Shown here: piece after piece, positions 1 through 7,076 of the stretch
How positions within the stretch are numbered: position 1 is the first letter of the stretch
How the letters are laid out: each line of letters begins with the position of its first letter
Source: Bacteroidales bacterium
GTDB taxonomy: Bacteria; Bacteroidota; Bacteroidia; Bacteroidales; DYOH01
DNA: 9,934 nt
NCBI GenBank assembly: GCA_030632545.1
Contig: DAOVUO010000059.1
Coordinates: 1-9,934, forward strand
Reading direction: 5' to 3'
Notes under the pieces: generated by a model
Told to the model about the DNA's origin: nothing
The model's input: the letters and a program-made list of their open reading frames with translations, nothing else
Databases searched by the model: none
Made by a program: the position numbers and the translations under genes

Positions 1-512
1 ATTTCCATAATCCAAACCTCATTGGGATCCGAAATTGAAAAAGATTCTCCACTACTGTAATAGCCGTATTCCTCAACTAAATCGGTCATTATTTTGATAG
101 CCTCTCTGGCAGTTTTTGCTCTTTGCAAGGTAATGTAGATTAAACTACCATAATCTATAATTCCGCCAGGTTTTGTTAGTGTATCTCTTCCGCCATAAGT
201 AGTTTCACCAATAGCCACTTGCCATTCGTTCATATTTCCTACAACATTATGAGTATGTTCAACTTGTGGTATTTCGCCTAAATATTTTCCTGTATCCCAT
301 TCATAAACTTTCAACATACTTCCTTTTGCCCAGTCTTGTGCTGCCCAAAAGTAGAGCTCACCATACATTACATGAGCATCTGCATTATAACTAATCATTG
401 TAGATCCATCGGTTGAAGCTCCTTTTGTAATTAAAAAATTTGTACATGCGCGAGTTTCAAACGAATTTGCTACAAAAAGCAAAATCAAACTTGCAAAAAA
501 TATCTTTTTCAT
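1..512 (-). CDS. C69 family dipeptidase (PepD-like), 5' part only
   Basis: The gene begins on the minus strand with ATG at 512-510 and runs off the left edge after 170 codons, so the C-terminal part is missing. Residues 1-22 form a typical signal peptide: Lys2-Lys3, a hydrophobic core, then A22 just before Cys23. In peptidase family C69 (N-terminal-nucleophile hydrolases) the mature chain begins with the catalytic Cys, and here 'CTNFLITKGASTDGSTM' from C23 matches that family start. Further family-like stretches are VVGNMNEWQVAIGETT, a GIIDYGSLIYI segment, and SSGESFSISDPNEVWIME at the edge. The family cleaves dipeptides. The signal peptide implies action in the periplasm or outside the cell. 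The gene is transcribed away from the ParB-like gene and shares the 513-833 gap with it. Family assignment is firm; exact substrate is unknown. Confidence 0.93.
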   Translation of the reverse strand, partial: MKKIFFASLILLFVANSFETRACTNFLITKGASTDGSTMISYNADAHVMYGELYFWAAQDWAKGSMLKVYEWDTGKYLGEIPQVEHTHNVVGNMNEWQVAIGETTYGGRDTLTKPGGIIDYGSLIYITLQRAKTAREAIKIMTDLVEEYGYYSSGESFSISDPNEVWIME

Positions 513-833
513 AAACTACTGTATTTAAGTCATTAAACTAAAAATTGAGAGCCAAAATAGACAATAAAATTTTGCTGTCAAAATATATTTTGGACAGATG
601 TTTTTATTATGAAAATTCTAAATATTTTGTACTGATTTTATAATCGAACAGTTTTAGTTATATTTGATTAAGAGTTGTTTGTACTTTGTATAAAAAGTAA
701 ATGTGAGTTAATATTATTGTACTTAAAGAAATGAGGAATAAGAAAATAAAAACTACCTTTGTATATACGCAACTAGCAGAGTATGTCAAAAAAGAACAGA
801 CTATTATAATAAGAGAAATAAAAGATAATAAAA
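513..833. other. Divergent intergenic region between the dipeptidase and the ParB-like gene
   Basis: This 321-bp AT-rich gap lies between a minus-strand and a plus-strand gene, so it should carry both promoters. A perfect TAnnTTTG -7 box on the plus strand (659-666) is the only clear signal. On the dipeptidase side I see only near-matches to the same box (around 552-560 and 579-587). A 41-codon open frame at 731-856 overlaps the ParB-like start but has no recognisable product. No RNA gene or strong hairpin is evident. Confidence 0.6.
659..666 (+). promoter_or_regulatory. Candidate Bacteroidota -7 box for the ParB-like/nuclease-like pair
   Basis: TATATTTG matches the Bacteroidota sigma-ABfr -7 consensus TAnnTTTG exactly. 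The -33 TTG is not present at the right distance; only TTT at 636-638, with a 20-bp spacer, is available. If used, the leader before 834 would be about 160 nt. In such AT-rich DNA this match could be chance. Confidence 0.3.
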
Positions 834-1916
834 ATGGAAGCATATCCTACTTATAAGTATATTAATGTAAAAGATTTAGTTTTAGACGATAGCAACCCAC
901 GTTTACCTAAATCATTGCATAAACAGACTGAAACTTTAACTATTGAATATTTATTATTAGAGGCTTCTACACTGGAAATTATGCAATCTGTTGGTGAAAA
1001 TGGTTTTTTTCCTGGTGAACAACTTCTTGTGATTAAAGAAAATAATAAATATAGAGTTCTTGAAGGTAATAGACGATTAGTTGCAGTAATGCTTTTACAT
1101 GATTTTTCTATTGCTACTGTAAAAGAAAATATAGTTAAAAGAATTTATGACGAAGCCAAACATCGGCCAGATAGAATACCATGTTTAATTTTCAATAATA
1201 AAGAAGAAATACTTAAATATATTGGTTTTAGACATATTACTGGTATGAAATCATGGAGTTTGACATCGAAAGCAAGATATCTTAATGAATTGCAGATAAA
1301 TTATTTTCAAACTATTCCTTTTTCCGAAACCTGTCGTGGTTTAGCCAAAATGATTGGTAGCAGAAAAGATTATGTTGAGCGTTTGTTGGTTGCTTATGAG
1401 ATGTATGAAATTATTGAAAGCGAAGCCTTTTATAAAATAAAAGGACTTGATGATACTTCTTTTTATGTTGGTTATCTTTCCGATAGTTTAAGCAGAACTC
1501 ATATTATAGATTTTCTGCATGTTAATTTAGATACCGAAAAACCAACTGAAAAACTTAATAAAACCAATTTGAAAGAATTAATACACTGGTTTTATGAAAA
1601 ATATGGTGAAAATCAAACTCGCTTAAAGGGCAAAAGTAAAGATTTGAATGATTTAAACAAAGTTCTTGCTAGCGAAATTGCTTTGAAAGCATTTAGAAGT
1701 GGAACTACTCTTGGTAAATCGTTAGAATTAACAGAAGCCACTGATGATATTTTTAGAAATTCTTTAAAAAAATCTTTGGAAAATCTTGAAATGTCGGATA
1801 GAATGGTACATAAAGTAAAAAAGTTTTATTTTGATACCAATGATGATTTGGACTCTATCAGAAAATTAGCAATAAAGATTAAAGGAGCTAAGGGGGATTT
1901 GGAAGATGAACTTTAA
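834..1916 (+). CDS. ParB/sulfiredoxin N-terminal domain protein (accessory, not a classical partition protein)
   Basis: The product is 360 residues. The N-terminal third shows the ParB-N (ParB/sulfiredoxin) fold signature: 'DDSNPR' at residues 18-23, an 'IMQSVGENGFFPGEQLLVI' stretch, then the diagnostic 'EGNRRLVA' at 77-84, which in the family helps bind nucleotide (CTP or ATP). A middle helical part (SLTSKARYLNELQ, then GSRKDYVERLLVAYEMYE) resembles the ParB helix-turn-helix and linker region. The C-terminal part is charged and unrecognised. Its stop overlaps the next gene by 11 bp in another frame, so the two are almost certainly translated together. No ParA partner, parS cluster or replication gene is present, so chromosome or plasmid segregation is unlikely. 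A NTP-driven DNA clamp or sensor working with the downstream protein is an inference only. The 834 start places the ParB fold where expected, near the N-terminus. Confidence 0.8.
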   Translation: MEAYPTYKYINVKDLVLDDSNPRLPKSLHKQTETLTIEYLLLEASTLEIMQSVGENGFFPGEQLLVIKENNKYRVLEGNRRLVAVMLLHDFSIATVKENIVKRIYDEAKHRPDRIPCLIFNNKEEILKYIGFRHITGMKSWSLTSKARYLNELQINYFQTIPFSETCRGLAKMIGSRKDYVERLLVAYEMYEIIESEAFYKIKGLDDTSFYVGYLSDSLSRTHIIDFLHVNLDTEKPTEKLNKTNLKELIHWFYEKYGENQTRLKGKSKDLNDLNKVLASEIALKAFRSGTTLGKSLELTEATDDIFRNSLKKSLENLEMSDRMVHKVKKFYFDTNDDLDSIRKLAIKIKGAKGDLEDEL

Positions 1917-2883
1917 TCGAAAATTAATAACTCAGTTTAAAAATTTTAAAGTTGGCAAACCTGATATAGCTAGACATAAACATCATTTGTACGCAGATTA
2001 TATTGAAATGCTTGCACTTTTTACTAATAATCATGTTACCAAATCAGATATATTAGACCGCCTGTTTGATGAAGGAATAGATCTGTCTGAAAATGAGGAT
2101 AATCTGGATGGTTTATATTCAGATAAATCGGAAAATGATGATAAGAATGAATTGTGGATAATCGAAATATTTAATCTAATTATTTACAGAGTTTCATTGT
2201 TTGCATCAGATTATCCATTTAAATTAGATAAATCGGGGCTCATATTGAGAGATAATTTGTCTGATGGAAATAAAATTTATTTGAGTTTATTAATTTCTTC
2301 AAACCTAAATTATTTTAAAATATTACAACCAGAACTTACTGCTGAATTTGAAACAATATCACAGCAAAGTTTGATAAACTATATGCCTAAAAATGCTAAA
2401 GTAAAAGCAACAGGAAGAAATACCGAATATTCAGGGTATGCTAGAGAAAAAATTACAAAGATTGCAAATGAAATCAATATTGAAATAAATGATAAAGAGT
2501 TATCTGATGTTTCAGATAGAAATGTACAAGAAGAAGGTTTAGATTTGATTGCTTGGATTCCTTTTGAAGATAAAATACCAAATCTTATTACAATTCTTGC
2601 TCAATGTGCATGTGGCAAAGACTGGATTAACAAGCAATTTGAAACGGGAAGATATGAAAATTTCTTTTATTTTTATAAACAACAACCAATTCATGTAATG
2701 TATATACCTTATGCACTATCTAACGATAATTATTTTTTTCAAGCAAAAGATATCATTAAAGGTAGAATTATTTTTGATAGGAAAAGAATTTTAGAATATT
2801 TATCAAATACGGACTTCTTTAATAAATTAAAATCAAAAGTAATTGTTGATAAGTGTATTGAATATGTCGAAGATATTGTTTAA
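1906..2883 (+). CDS. Uncharacterised protein with possible restriction-endonuclease-like (PD-(D/E)XK) core
   Basis: The product is 325 residues, unrecognised by name. Residues 1-165 are mostly helical-looking and acidic, with no motif I know. Residues 170-245 look like a nuclease core: a helix with E181 (SGYAREKITKIA), then 'EEGLDLIAWIPFED' with D213, then a hydrophobic strand ending 'ILAQCACGKDW' with Q233 and K238. The order E...D...Q resembles Mrr-type PD-(D/E)XK enzymes, where the last motif is often Q-x-K. Here the residue two after Q233 is Ala, so any catalytic Lys would have to be K238 or K243. The C-terminal part (HVMYIPYALSNDNYFFQAKD, then DRKRILEYL) continues with mixed strands and helices. 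The start codon lies inside the end of the ParB-like gene (11-bp overlap), which argues for a coupled pair. Nuclease activity is an inference from motif order, not from a confirmed homologue. Confidence 0.6.
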   Translation: MNFNRKLITQFKNFKVGKPDIARHKHHLYADYIEMLALFTNNHVTKSDILDRLFDEGIDLSENEDNLDGLYSDKSENDDKNELWIIEIFNLIIYRVSLFASDYPFKLDKSGLILRDNLSDGNKIYLSLLISSNLNYFKILQPELTAEFETISQQSLINYMPKNAKVKATGRNTEYSGYAREKITKIANEINIEINDKELSDVSDRNVQEEGLDLIAWIPFEDKIPNLITILAQCACGKDWINKQFETGRYENFFYFYKQQPIHVMYIPYALSNDNYFFQAKDIIKGRIIFDRKRILEYLSNTDFFNKLKSKVIVDKCIEYVEDIV

Positions 2884-2902
2884 TAAAAAAGTAAACTAAT
2901 AA

Positions 2903-2941
2903 CATTGGTTCCCCCGTTTTAACTTAAAACTTAACGATGTA
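2903..2941 (+). repeat. Degenerate fragment of the interspersed repeat (third copy)
   Basis: After the nuclease-like stop, a CATTGGTTCCCC stretch (2903-2914) matches the outer end of the 160-bp element (outermost right-end bases, complemented) at 10 of 12 bases. It is followed by AACTTAAAACTTAAC (2921-2935), identical to 5481-5495. The arrangement suggests a shortened relative of the element at 5365-5524, but the fragment is short and AT-rich. Confidence 0.35.
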
Positions 2942-2988
2942 TTCAAATCATACGAAAAAGGCCTTTAATTGATAAGAATATACTTTTT

Positions 2989-4905
2989 ATGAAATCCATA
3001 ATTTATTCAAGCCTTTTATTTTTAGCATTATCTACTTTCTTTTTTGTTTCGTGCACAAGTTCCGTTGAAGAACAGAGTGAGAGTGATGTTTTTATTGTCG
3101 ATTCGGCATATATAGCTGAAAACTTCATAAAGCAGGAATTTATGATTCCAATGCGCGATGGTATTAGTTTATATACTGTTGTTTATACTCCTGTTGACAG
3201 TTTGCAGCAATATCCAATTTTTATGAGAAGAACGCCTTATTCATGTGCGCCTTATGGAAAATCAAACTATCCTAAAGCATTAGGCCCAAGTGATTTATTT
3301 GTTTCCGAGGGTTTTATTTTTGTTTATCAAGATGTTAGAGGTAGATTTATGTCGGAAGGAAATTTTGTGGATATGCGGCCACATATTGACAACAAAAATG
3401 ATTCTACTAAAATTGATGAAAGTTCTGATACTTATGATACAGTTGATTGGCTGCTAAAAAATTTAGACAATCACAATGGGAAAGTGGGTTTATACGGTAT
3501 TTCTTACCCAGGCTTTTATGCAATTGCTGGAGCAATTCAGGGACATGAGGCTATAAAAGTAGTTTTTCCAAAAAGTGCAATTGCCGATTGGTATTTTGAT
3601 GATTTTCATCACCATGGAGCATTTTTCTTACCTCATTTTGCTATGTTTTATCGTTATTTTGGTCAGCCAAGACCACAGCCTACTGAAAATTGGCCTCGTC
3701 CAACATTTGTTCCAGATACTGAAGATGGTTACGAGTTTTTTATGCGTTATGAGCCTTTGTCCAAAATAAGCAAAGGACTTTTTAATAATCAAGTAGCTTT
3801 TTGGGATAGTATTGTGGCGCATCCAAATTATGATGATTTTTGGCAGAAAAAAAGTATTTTACCTCATTTAAAAGGCATAAGCTCAGCAGTTATTACAGTT
3901 GGTGGCTGGTTTGATGCCGAAGATTTATATGGTCCTTTTCATATTTACGATGAAGTAGAGAAAAATAATCCTGATTTATTTAATGTTTTAGTCGTTGGGC
4001 CATGGTCGCATGGTGGAATGTCGCGCACAAGTGGAAATAGGCTTGGGTATGCCAATTTTTCAAATGGGAAAATTAGTCCTTCGCAGGTCTATCAAGAGCG
4101 AGTTGAACTAGCTGCTGCAATTCATTTTTTAAAGGATAATTCTACAATAATTAATCTACCTGAAGCATTAATGTATAATACTGGACTTAATCAGTGGCGT
4201 GAGTTTAACAATTGGCCGCCTAAACATCTTAGTGAATCTATTTTGTATTTTTCGATTGATAATTTGTTAACTTTAGATAAGCAAGATAATGAGTATGTAT
4301 ATAATTATACTAGCGACCCTCAAAATCCTGTTCCATATACTGCCGATACAACTAATCGGATGACAAAAACATATATGGTAGAAGATCAGCGGTTTTTGCA
4401 TGGGCGAAATGATGTCCTAAGTTTTAGTACGCCTATATTAAATGCTGATATTACAATTGCTGGAAAAGTAATCTCTAAACTATTTGTTTCATTATCAGAG
4501 ACTGATGCTGATTTTGTAGTTAAATTAATTGATGTATATCCTAATGATGAAACATTAAATACAGATAGTTTTAATTATGCAGGGTTTGAGCAAATGATAA
4601 GAAGTGAAGTGCTTAGAGGCCGTTATAGGAATTCTTACGAAAACCCACAGCCATTTGCACCTGAAACTGTTGAACTAGTGGAATTTCCTTTGCAAGATAT
4701 TTTGCATACATTTAAAAAAGGGCATAAAATTATGGTGCAAATCCAAAGTTCATGGTTTCCTTTAGTTGATATAAATCCACAGAAATATGTTGAGAACATT
4801 TATTTGGCAACGGAAAGTGATTTTGTAAAACAGGAAATTAAACTGTTTTGCTCAGAAGAATATCCATCGGGAATATATTTTAGCAGTTTTGAACCTGAAA
4901 TGTAA
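2989..4905 (+). CDS. CocE/NonD family serine hydrolase (X-Pro dipeptidyl-peptidase S15-like), lipoprotein
   Basis: The product is 638 residues. Residues 1-22 form a lipoprotein signal ending in 'FVSC', so Cys22 is the probable lipidation site and the enzyme is predicted to be membrane-anchored outside the cytoplasm. The body is an alpha/beta hydrolase of the S15/CocE class. After 'PMRDGISLYTVVYTP' and 'YQDVRGRFMSEG', the nucleophile elbow G170-I-S172-Y-P-G175 is followed by 'GGWFDAED' with acid D309 and 'VGPWSHGG' with H341, a complete Ser-Asp-His triad. The last ~200 residues fit the PepX_C jelly-roll domain (ITIAGKVISKLFVSLSETDADF). Relatives include alpha-amino-acid ester hydrolases, glutaryl acylases and X-Pro dipeptidyl peptidases, so the substrate (amino-acid ester, acyl amide or peptide) is undetermined. 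It stands alone: 105 bp after the nuclease-like gene and 125 bp before hipB. Confidence 0.9.
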   Translation: MKSIIYSSLLFLALSTFFFVSCTSSVEEQSESDVFIVDSAYIAENFIKQEFMIPMRDGISLYTVVYTPVDSLQQYPIFMRRTPYSCAPYGKSNYPKALGPSDLFVSEGFIFVYQDVRGRFMSEGNFVDMRPHIDNKNDSTKIDESSDTYDTVDWLLKNLDNHNGKVGLYGISYPGFYAIAGAIQGHEAIKVVFPKSAIADWYFDDFHHHGAFFLPHFAMFYRYFGQPRPQPTENWPRPTFVPDTEDGYEFFMRYEPLSKISKGLFNNQVAFWDSIVAHPNYDDFWQKKSILPHLKGISSAVITVGGWFDAEDLYGPFHIYDEVEKNNPDLFNVLVVGPWSHGGMSRTSGNRLGYANFSNGKISPSQVYQERVELAAAIHFLKDNSTIINLPEALMYNTGLNQWREFNNWPPKHLSESILYFSIDNLLTLDKQDNEYVYNYTSDPQNPVPYTADTTNRMTKTYMVEDQRFLHGRNDVLSFSTPILNADITIAGKVISKLFVSLSETDADFVVKLIDVYPNDETLNTDSFNYAGFEQMIRSEVLRGRYRNSYENPQPFAPETVELVEFPLQDILHTFKKGHKIMVQIQSSWFPLVDINPQKYVENIYLATESDFVKQEIKLFCSEEYPSGIYFSSFEPEM

Positions 4906-4923
4906 GGCAGAAGTGTAAAATTG

Positions 4924-4968
4924 AAAAAAAAATATTGGAGTAGCTTATTTAGCAATATAGATTTTTTT
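4924..4968 (+). terminator. Possible AT-rich terminator after the hydrolase gene
   Basis: An A-tract (4924-4932) leads into ATATTG (4932-4937), which pairs with CAATAT (4953-4958) across a 15-nt loop and is followed by a T run (4962-4968). The A and T tracts could extend the stem or work in both directions. The stem is weak, and the location just past the hydrolase stop is the main support. Confidence 0.3.
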
Positions 4969-5030
4969 ATCTTGATAAAAATTAATATATTGTCCTTTAA
5001 GATGAGAAAGTGCACTTAAAAGATAATATA

Positions 5031-5351
5031 ATGGCAAATATAGATGAAATACTCAATCAAAGTAATCCAGATTTTTTAGCAAAAACAATTGCTGAAAATC
5101 ATAAAAAAATTAGAATAAAACGACAATTTACACAAAATGAGCTAGCCAAACGTTCAGGCGTTACACTTTCAAGCTTAAAACGCTTTGAGCAAAAAGCTGA
5201 AATTTCGCTTACTAATTTACTTAAGCTTTCTGTTGCCTTAGGTGCAACAACTAATTTTAATCAATTATTTACTGAACAAAGGCCAGATTCTATAGATGAA
5301 TATTTGAAAGAAAAGAATACTAAGGAAAGAAAAAGAGTTCGAAAAAAATAA
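5031..5351 (+). CDS. hipB: HipB-like XRE-family antitoxin/repressor
   Basis: The product is 106 residues from the ATG at 5031. A GTG at 5010 in the same frame would add seven residues (MHLKDNI) but is less likely, because the ATG gives a normal antitoxin start. Residues 24-71 form a lambda-repressor-type helix-turn-helix: 'IRIKRQFTQNELAKRSGV' then 'TLSSLKRFEQ', with the recognition helix near 45-53. The tail (84-106, RPDSIDEYLKEKN then a Lys/Arg-rich end) is the disordered basic tail common in HipB-like proteins. In HipBA modules this protein binds the kinase toxin and represses the operon. The HipA-like gene lies downstream on the same strand, but 257 bp away instead of adjoining, because of a repeat element. 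Role as antitoxin rests on this pairing. Confidence 0.8.
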   Translation: MANIDEILNQSNPDFLAKTIAENHKKIRIKRQFTQNELAKRSGVTLSSLKRFEQKAEISLTNLLKLSVALGATTNFNQLFTEQRPDSIDEYLKEKNTKERKRVRKK

Positions 5352-5460
5352 AATATTATTTGTTCAATGGTTTCACGATGTTCGGGGCACGCAGTTGAAT
5401 GATACCTATTTGCGAAATATATATTTATTAAGTATAACTGCTAGATATTCACACATTTTG

Positions 5461-5493
5461 ACTTAAAACTTAGCACTCGAAACTTAAAACTTA
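5461..5493 (+). repeat. 12-base direct repeat (period 21) inside the MITE-like element
   Basis: ACTTAAAACTTA occurs at 5461-5472 and again at 5482-5493, separated by GCACTCGAA. The same word reappears in the partial copies at 2921-2935 and 6970-6981. Confidence 0.7.
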
Positions 5494-5524
5494 ACAGCCT
5501 GTCCCGAACATCGGGGAACTATTG
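5471..5524 (+). repeat. Interspersed repeat, copy A (right half of the MITE-like element)
   Basis: These 54 bases match 6959-7012 at 50 positions; the first 48 bases differ at only two. The copy contains the near-palindrome TCCCGAACATCGGGGA (5502-5517), which could fold into a short hairpin with an ACA loop. Confidence 0.85.
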
Positions 5525-5608
5525 TGTTATATACAAGCAAATATACCAGTCCTCTTTGAAAAATTGCGTATAAAAATTATCAAGGAAAGTGCTGCACAAA
5601 TTTAGCTC

Positions 5609-6727
5609 ATGAAAAACGATATACAATTATTACAAGTAAGTTATAATAAGCAGAATGTTGGCAAACTGGCAATGGGCGATAAAGCCAAATGTCTATTTGA
5701 ATATGACAGTGCGTGGTTAAAAACAGGGTTTTCAATATCTCCATTTTTTTTACCATTAAAAACAGGTGTATTTGTTGCTAAGCATGAACCATTTAACGGA
5801 TTATTTGGTGTTTTCAATGATTCCATGCCTGACGGCTGGGGAAATTTGCTACTTGATCGTTTTTTGAGTAGCAAAGGAATTAATATTGAAGCGTTAACTG
5901 TTATTGATAGACTTGCTTTTGTTGGAAAAAGCGGAATGGGAGCATTAAGCTATCAACCTGATAATAGCGAAATATATAGAATGCGTTCGCCAGATTTAAA
6001 TAGTATAGCAAAGCAAGTTTCCGATATTTTATCAGAACGTGCAGATATTCCAACAATAAAATCAATACTAAAACTAACAGGATCGTCAGGCGGTGCAAGG
6101 CCAAAAGTGCTTATTAATCACATGAATGCAACATGGATGGTGAAATTTGCTTCTTCAAATGACGATAGAAATATTGGAAAGCAAGAATATTTTTATTCAG
6201 AATTAGCTAAAAAATGTGGAATTGAAATGTCTGAAACAAAATTATTTGAAAATAATTATTTTGGCACTCGCTTATTTGACAGAAATCAAGATGAACGATT
6301 TCATGTACATTCAGCTAGTGGCCTCCTTGATGCTAGTCATCGGTTTCCTTCACTTGATTATACTCAATTAGCAAAAGCAACTTTAGCACTTACTAAAAAC
6401 ACAAATGAACTAATCAAACTATTAAGACTAATGGTTTTTAACGTAGCAATTGAAAACAAGGATGACCATGCAAAAAATTTTAGTTATATTTTCAAAAATG
6501 GAAATTGGAATTTAAGTCCAGCCTACGATTTGCTTAAAAGTGAAGGGTTTGCTAATGAGCACGCTACTGCGATAGCTGGTGTAGGAAATCCAAATAGAAA
6601 AGACATGATGAAAGTAGCTTCGGAAATAAAATTTTCAGAAAAACAAATGAAAAATATAATAGAAAATGTTTTTGATATTTGTTTAAGCTCAAAAATTGGC
6701 GAAGCACTTCGCAAACGCAATCTTTAG
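5609..6727 (+). CDS. hipA: HipA-like serine/threonine kinase toxin
   Basis: The product is 372 residues. HipA kinases phosphorylate translation components such as glutamyl-tRNA synthetase and slow growth; the actual target here is unknown. The N-terminal coupling domain (about 1-110) shows 'FEYDSAWLKTG', 'FNGLFGVFNDSMPDGWG' and 'LAFVGKSGMGALSY'. The kinase part has the Gly-rich loop 'GSSGGARPK' at 158-166, where S159 aligns with autophosphorylated Ser150 of E. coli HipA. It also has 'HRFPSLDY', the catalytic loop 'KDDHAKNF' (D285 and N290 aligning with Asp309 and Asn314) and 'LSPAYDL' with metal-binding D307. All key residues are present, so it looks active. It is shorter than E. coli HipA (440), mainly by tighter loops. 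A same-frame TAG at 5603-5605 rules out an upstream extension. The partner hipB lies 257 bp upstream beyond the repeat element. Confidence 0.88.
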   Translation: MKNDIQLLQVSYNKQNVGKLAMGDKAKCLFEYDSAWLKTGFSISPFFLPLKTGVFVAKHEPFNGLFGVFNDSMPDGWGNLLLDRFLSSKGINIEALTVIDRLAFVGKSGMGALSYQPDNSEIYRMRSPDLNSIAKQVSDILSERADIPTIKSILKLTGSSGGARPKVLINHMNATWMVKFASSNDDRNIGKQEYFYSELAKKCGIEMSETKLFENNYFGTRLFDRNQDERFHVHSASGLLDASHRFPSLDYTQLAKATLALTKNTNELIKLLRLMVFNVAIENKDDHAKNFSYIFKNGNWNLSPAYDLLKSEGFANEHATAIAGVGNPNRKDMMKVASEIKFSEKQMKNIIENVFDICLSSKIGEALRKRNL

Positions 6728-6958
6728 TGCATTAATTAAAAATAAAATCCGTATAATTTCAACATTAACAATAAATATTTACTTTATAATCCTACTTTAC
6801 GTAATTGTAAGTTTTTGTTAATCAGCTTGCTTGTCAGTTTTATGATGAGTGTAAAAGTTAAAGGAAGAAAGAGTTTTTGTTATACCATTGATATTTATTT
6901 GCAAAAATATATTCATTAAACGTAATTACTTGATGTTAAGTTCTTTAGCTTAAGGACA

Positions 6959-7012
6959 TAGCACTCGAAACTTAAAACTTATCAGCCTGTCCCTAACATC
7001 GGGGAAGTATTA
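6959..7012 (+). repeat. Interspersed repeat, copy B
   Basis: It has the same orientation as copy A (5471-5524) and 50 of 54 identical bases. A G-to-T change at 6994 breaks one arm of the near-palindrome found in copy A. I could not find a matching left inverted end upstream, so this may be a solo right end. It lies 56 bp before the fur -7 box. Confidence 0.85.
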
Positions 7013-7068
7013 AAAGTAGTAATAATTAATATAATTCCTTTTTTATATTTATTCTAAATAAAAATATG

Positions 7069-7076
7069 TAGCTTTG
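7069..7076 (+). promoter_or_regulatory. Likely promoter -7 box for the fur-purA-map run
   Basis: TAGCTTTG fits the Bacteroidota -7 consensus TAnnTTTG exactly and ends 34 bp before the fur ATG, giving a leader of roughly 28 nt. The -33 element is weak: TTT at 7048-7050, with an 18-bp spacer. It is the only such box close to fur, and the genes downstream are too tightly packed to need others. Confidence 0.5.

Larger units (their letters stand above)
5365..5524. mobile_element. 160-bp MITE-like element with terminal inverted repeats, inserted between hipB and hipA
   Basis: The left end (5365-5394) and the reverse complement of the right end (5495-5524) agree at 24 of 30 bases, including an unbroken 11-base run CGATGTTCGGG (left 5376-5386). 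Directly outside both ends stands TGTT (5361-5364 and 5525-5528), as expected for a 4-bp target duplication. The inside carries no open frame and includes a 12-base direct repeat with 21-bp period. Small size, inverted ends and flanking duplication fit a non-autonomous miniature element; no transposase is in the window. Four bases can match by chance, so the duplication is suggestive only. Confidence 0.5.

Noticed and set aside
658..843. 61-residue hydrophobic open frame on the minus strand
   Set aside because: It is the complement of A-rich leader DNA, which gives Phe/Leu/Ile by composition. It overlaps the ParB-like start and has no family resemblance.
834..1916. Plasmid or chromosome partition ParB
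   Set aside because: No ParA neighbour, no parS-like palindromes and no replication gene; the partner downstream is a different kind of protein.
2957..2966. AAAGGCCTTT palindrome before the hydrolase gene as an operator or terminator
   Set aside because: Ten bases with no loop and no T run; no second copy supports an operator role.
5010..5030. GTG start extending hipB by seven residues
   Set aside because: The ATG at 5031 gives a normal HipB-like N-terminus, and the added residues fit no family pattern.
6699..6712. GCGAAG-CA-CTTCGC inverted repeat at the end of hipA as a terminator
   Set aside because: It lies inside the coding sequence, has only a 2-nt centre and lacks a following T run.
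6842..6919. 25-codon open frame between hipA and fur
   Set aside because: Too short, no recognisable product, and expected by chance in a 383-bp gap.
6925..7012. Left inverted end for repeat copy B, making a second complete element
   Set aside because: Only a 7-base GATGTTA match is found nearby, which is not enough to call an end.
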